Positions 62,001 through 64,000 of a stretch of DNA of 64,000 nucleotides are shown one piece after another. Every line of letters starts with the position of its first letter. The stretch's first letter is position 1. The stretch spans positions 1-64,000 of the forward strand of contig NZ_LMEF01000006.1 in assembly GCF_001427905.1 (NCBI RefSeq), in the 5' to 3' direction. Origin of the DNA: Flavobacterium sp. Root420 (lineage in GTDB: Bacteria; Bacteroidota; Bacteroidia; Flavobacteriales; Flavobacteriaceae). The notes under the pieces are model-generated. The model was not told the origin of the DNA. It saw nothing but the letters and a program-made list of their open reading frames with translations, and searched no databases. The translations under genes were made by a program, and so were the position numbers.

Positions 62001-64000
62001 GGACTTATTGAACAAGAACCTCCTGTTCTGGTAACTTTTAAAGGAATTTCGACCTGATAATAGTTCTGCGTAAAATCATTTCCAAAACGAATGAATCCAA
62101 CCATTTCATCATCTAGCAACGTGTTTCCGTTTGGCAATTGTTCAGCATGCAAAAACATTTTAAGTTTTTTGTATTGACGCATATCAACACTAACATTTTT
62201 AAATACGGCTCTTGAATCCTGGTATTGCAAACCTGTACCTCCAATTCTCAATGCCAATGATTGCTCATTTTGATTGATAATTGTATTGTTGTTATATAAT
62301 TGTTCTCTCTGAACTCCTGGAGGAATAACATAATTCACAGGACATTTTGTACTGTTTTCCTGAATATTAACCGCCGCTACATCAAATTCAGTACCGTCAT
62401 CATCAGGATTTGTATCGTTCGCATCAAGTGTTCCTGTATATCTTCTCCACTCTCCCCTTACTAAATCTAATGCGCCAAAACGAACGGTCATCTGGTTATT
62501 AAAACCAGTCATAAACATACGCATGAAACGAATAGATCTAAAATCGGTAATATTCCCAATTGTATTCTGAGGCTGAGAAACCGGAATTTTAAACTGAATC
62601 CATCTTGCATTCGTTGTTCCTCCATTTGGTAATTCAACATTCGTCACCTCACGAATATCTGTAATGTAGTTTTGCCCTACCTGCATTCCTGGCCTTACAT
62701 CAATGCTATATTCATAATAAGCATTAATCGTGCTCATTGTATTGTCACGATTGATATCCTCCACATCAGGTAATGTTGTTGCTCCGCGATTAGGGTCATC
62801 AATACTTACAGCTGAATTTCCTTCTACTCCATTATATTTTTTGTAGCGATCTAAAACGTCTCCATCAGTATTTAGATAATAGGTATAGTTATCCGCTGCA
62901 GGATCTTCTTCTCCAGCATAATTAGTATAAACACTTGCTTCTTTTGAATTTGGAAGACCATCTAAACCTACGTCCTGATTCTGACGATTATTTGCGTTGG
63001 TATCAAATGCATAAATTAACGATTGAGATGCAGGTACATCTCCCCAAATTGGCTGCGGATTTACCACTACCTGATCTGGTCCCAATCCGTTTTCATATTG
63101 TTTTCTTCCGTCTTTTAAGACATCTTCAGATATTTCACCTAAATTGAAATAAATTTTCCCTGTGTTATTCGGTTGTGCTTCTCCATTTCCAACATAAGGG
63201 TCAAGTACCCAAAACTGAATGTACTCCACATTTCCCTGCTCAAAATTGGTCGAGTTCAAAGAACGCATAATACCTCCAAAATTAGACGTTGCTGGCTGAG
63301 CCGAAAAACCTGGATTATTGTTATAAGGCCCTCGCTCAGAAGGAAAATAAGTTAAATCTAATGTGTTAATAACCTGTATTTGTCCCTGAGCAATATCTGT
63401 ATTTGGATATAACTCTCTACTGTAGATTCTTCTTGTGGTATTTAAAGACAAATCGTCATTTGAAATCCCGGATGGTTTTGACGAATAAAAAATAGGATCA
63501 ATAGTATACCATGCTAATTTTGAACGTTTATATCCATATTCTAATGTATTCGAATTGGCATTAAAAGTATTATCGTTTATAGAATTCAAATAAGGTGTTG
63601 ATGCCAAACTCCAGGCATATGCTGATCGCATATCAATTGTCGATTGCGAACCTTCAAAATCATCTACATAAATAGTCGCTTCTCCCTCAAAATCACTTGC
63701 TTTTGGAGCATCAGGTTTTAAGAAAGCAACTTCACCTCTAATGGAAAGATTCGAAGGGACATCTGTATCTATATTGGGCAGTTTATTAACTAATCTGGTA
63801 AAGAAGGGAACTTCCGTAGCATAATTTCCGTTAAAACCAAAAATTGTATTGTTTACAGATTCCTGACCATAACTTGATTTTTGTGTAAAAGGTCGTTCCG
63901 TCATTTTAAGATAAGTTCCTCCAACAACAAAGTTATCTGAAATCTTATGCTCAACATTGAATCCCATAAATCGTCGGGTCTGTTGTCCGAAAATCGAATT
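59033..64000 (-). CDS. sprA: Type IX secretion translocon protein SprA (3' part)
   Basis: The reading frame stays open from the stop at 59033 through the right edge of the window. About 1,655 residues are visible out of roughly 2,400 in F. johnsoniae SprA, so the N-terminal third is missing. SprA is the giant 36-strand outer-membrane barrel through which T9SS cargo leaves the cell. Visible marks are [15 protein letters not shown] [20 protein letters not shown] near the edge ([20 protein letters not shown]) and the end [14 protein letters not shown], closing with an aromatic strand. The Met at 63967 is internal, not a start. A Pro/Lys-rich linker ([13 protein letters not shown]) sits in one extracellular or periplasmic loop. 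Confidence 0.95.
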   Translation of the reverse strand, partial: NSIFGQQTRRFMGFNVEHKISDNFVVGGTYLKMTERPFTQKSSYGQESVNNTIFGFNGNYATEVPFFTRLVNKLPNIDTDVPSNLSIRGEVAFLKPDAPKASDFEGEATIYVDDFEGSQSTIDMRSAYAWSLASTPYLNSINDNTFNANSNTLEYGYKRSKLAWYTIDPIFYSSKPSGISNDDLSLNTTRRIYSRELYPNTDIAQGQIQVINTLDLTYFPSERGPYNNNPGFSAQPATSNFGGIMRSLNSTNFEQGNVEYIQFWVLDPYVGNGEAQPNNTGKIYFNLGEISEDVLKDGRKQYENGLGPDQVVVNPQPIWGDVPASQSLIYAFDTNANNRQNQDVGLDGLPNSKEASVYTNYAGEEDPAADNYTYYLNTDGDVLDRYKKYNGVEGNSAVSIDDPNRGATTLPDVEDINRDNTMSTINAYYEYSIDVRPGMQVGQNYITDIREVTNVELPNGGTTNARWIQFKIPVSQPQNTIGNITDFRSIRFMRMFMTGFNNQMTVRFGALDLVRGEWRRYTGTLDANDTNPDDDGTEFDVAAVNIQENSTKCPVNYVIPPGVQREQLYNNNTIINQNEQSLALRIGGTGLQYQDSRAVFKNVSVDMRQYKKLKMFLHAEQLPNGNTLLDDEMVGFIRFGNDFTQNYYQVEIPLKVTRTGGSCSISPDQVWLEDNDIDLAMDLLTKMKIQAMSIDINSTKRDINGVYYPDDDLSLNGGDGDGRLKLGIKGNPNFGLVRNLMVGVRSRADHKDITGEVWFNELRMSDLDNKGGMAAILNVDTNMADFATVSAVGRKSTIGFGSLEQGANERDREDIQQYNIVTNLNLGKLLPQRWGINLPFNYAIGEEVITPEYDPFNQDIKLDQLLKETTDPDEKDNIRTRAVDYTKRKSINFIGVRKDRAPEQKPHVYDVENLTFSQSYNQVERHDYEVEDYEDEQSNTAVNYAYTFQPKEVVPFKQTKFMKKSDYWKMLSDFNFNYLPSNITFNTNVLRQSNRQQYRDVETQGIGLDPLYRRNFAFNYQYGFGYNLTKSLKINYNAASNNIVKNYLNEDNTPKEDFNIWDSYWDVGTPNQHLQQFVLNYDIPINKIPLLSFVKASYSYTADYSWQRSSTALSQYVDPDGNMFDLGNTIQNANSNTLTTTLNMNLLYKYLGLTPGAKSAAKPKPTAPPKPGEKIVNTAKPVTKSSPFYDGMIGVLTSVKNIQFNYTKNSGTVLPGYTPGVGFFGTAKPSLGFVFGSQDDVRFEAAKNGWLTNYDNFNQNFTQVTNKLLKITANIDLFPDLKIDLAMDRAYSENSSEQYSVVNGEYTPLSPYTYGMFSISTVLIKTSFSTSNEIESAAFDEFRSNRLVIANRLAEEHYGAGTAIPRYGDSNNPIPAETDPKYAIYVANQGYPIGFTKSNQAVLLPSFLAAYSGGNASSTSTDIFRSFPIPNWSIKYNGLMRYKFFKDKFRRFSLQHNYRASYTINQFRSNFDYNEKPGGQDVNTNFYNQTIMSNVNLVEQFSPLIRMDFELKSSLRVLTEIKKDRALSMSFDNNLLTEVKGLEYVVGLGYRFKDVIFSSRLADNPTGIIKSDINIKADFSYRNNETLVRYLDYDNNQLAAGQNIWSLKLTADYAFSKNLTAIFYYDHSFSKAVISTSFPLTNIRSGFTLRYNFGN

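Noticed and set aside
63967..64000. Start of sprA at the Met at 63967
   Set aside because: The frame stays open to the window edge with SprA-like sequence, and the remaining length is far below the known size, so this Met is internal.

Overview
The window is a 64 kb piece of a Bacteroidota chromosome, almost certainly a Flavobacterium close to F. johnsoniae. Base composition is low in G+C. Genes lack Shine-Dalgarno leaders, and several starts follow TAnnTTTG-type -7 boxes. Signature genes include sprA (type IX secretion translocon), remB (gliding), a PorP/SprF protein, DUF4270, DUF6089, two tandem ompH genes after bamA, and an nfu gene with two N-terminal domains. The right end (cytochrome oxidase genes, remB, deoC, vanZ-like, gcvH, sprA) matches my recollection of the F. 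johnsoniae sprA-remB neighbourhood; this was not checked by alignment.

Layout. 0.1-4.5 kb: a family 9 glycosyltransferase, a DUF2797 protein, a GH3-like protein and a DUF695-like gene broken by one lost T. 4.5-4.95 kb: a gene-free block packed with dispersed repeats. 4.95-9.8 kb: serB, then five small alternating VOC and SRPBCC genes, divergent from a GlxA-type AraC regulator. 9.8-14.9 kb: an AT-rich accessory patch with a 43-residue membrane protein, secreted proteins of unknown function, pseudogene remnants, internally duplicated proteins, a tandem paralogue pair and an HExxH lipoprotein. 15-18.8 kb: clpX, clpP and tig. 18.9-24.2 kb: a holin-like membrane protein, an alpha/beta hydrolase, pdxJ, a CBS protein, nadK, a DUF6089 protein and uppS. 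24.1-29.4 kb: bamA, two ompH genes and murI. 29.4-32 kb: an outer-membrane protein and a DUF4270 lipoprotein.

32.2-36.3 kb: a five-gene unit encoding a beta-barrel protein, a kelch lipoprotein, a DUF4907 lipoprotein, a LytS-type histidine kinase and a LytTR regulator. Three TAGCATT repeats at exact 20-bp steps lie upstream. I regard this as the best candidate for an uncharacterised system here: an envelope surface module with its own sensor pair.

36.4-41.1 kb: gamma-carbonic anhydrase-like, PorP/SprF, nfu, an amphipathic helical protein, mscS and tsaB. 41.1-48.2 kb: an ABC efflux locus with one ATPase, two MacB-like permeases, two adaptors and one TolC. 48.4-49.8 kb: a DUF4403 lipoprotein. 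49.9-55.1 kb: cytochrome oxidase assembly genes (small CxxC membrane protein, DUF420, SCO, SCO-like protein without cysteines, subunit IV, two subunit III proteins, cyoE). 55.2-64 kb: remB, deoC, vanZ-like, gcvH and the 3' two-thirds of sprA, which runs off the right edge.

The core genes serve protein quality control, envelope assembly, respiration and type IX secretion/gliding. No tRNA, rRNA, CRISPR array, complete insertion sequence or prophage was seen. All family names come from reading the sequences, not from searches.
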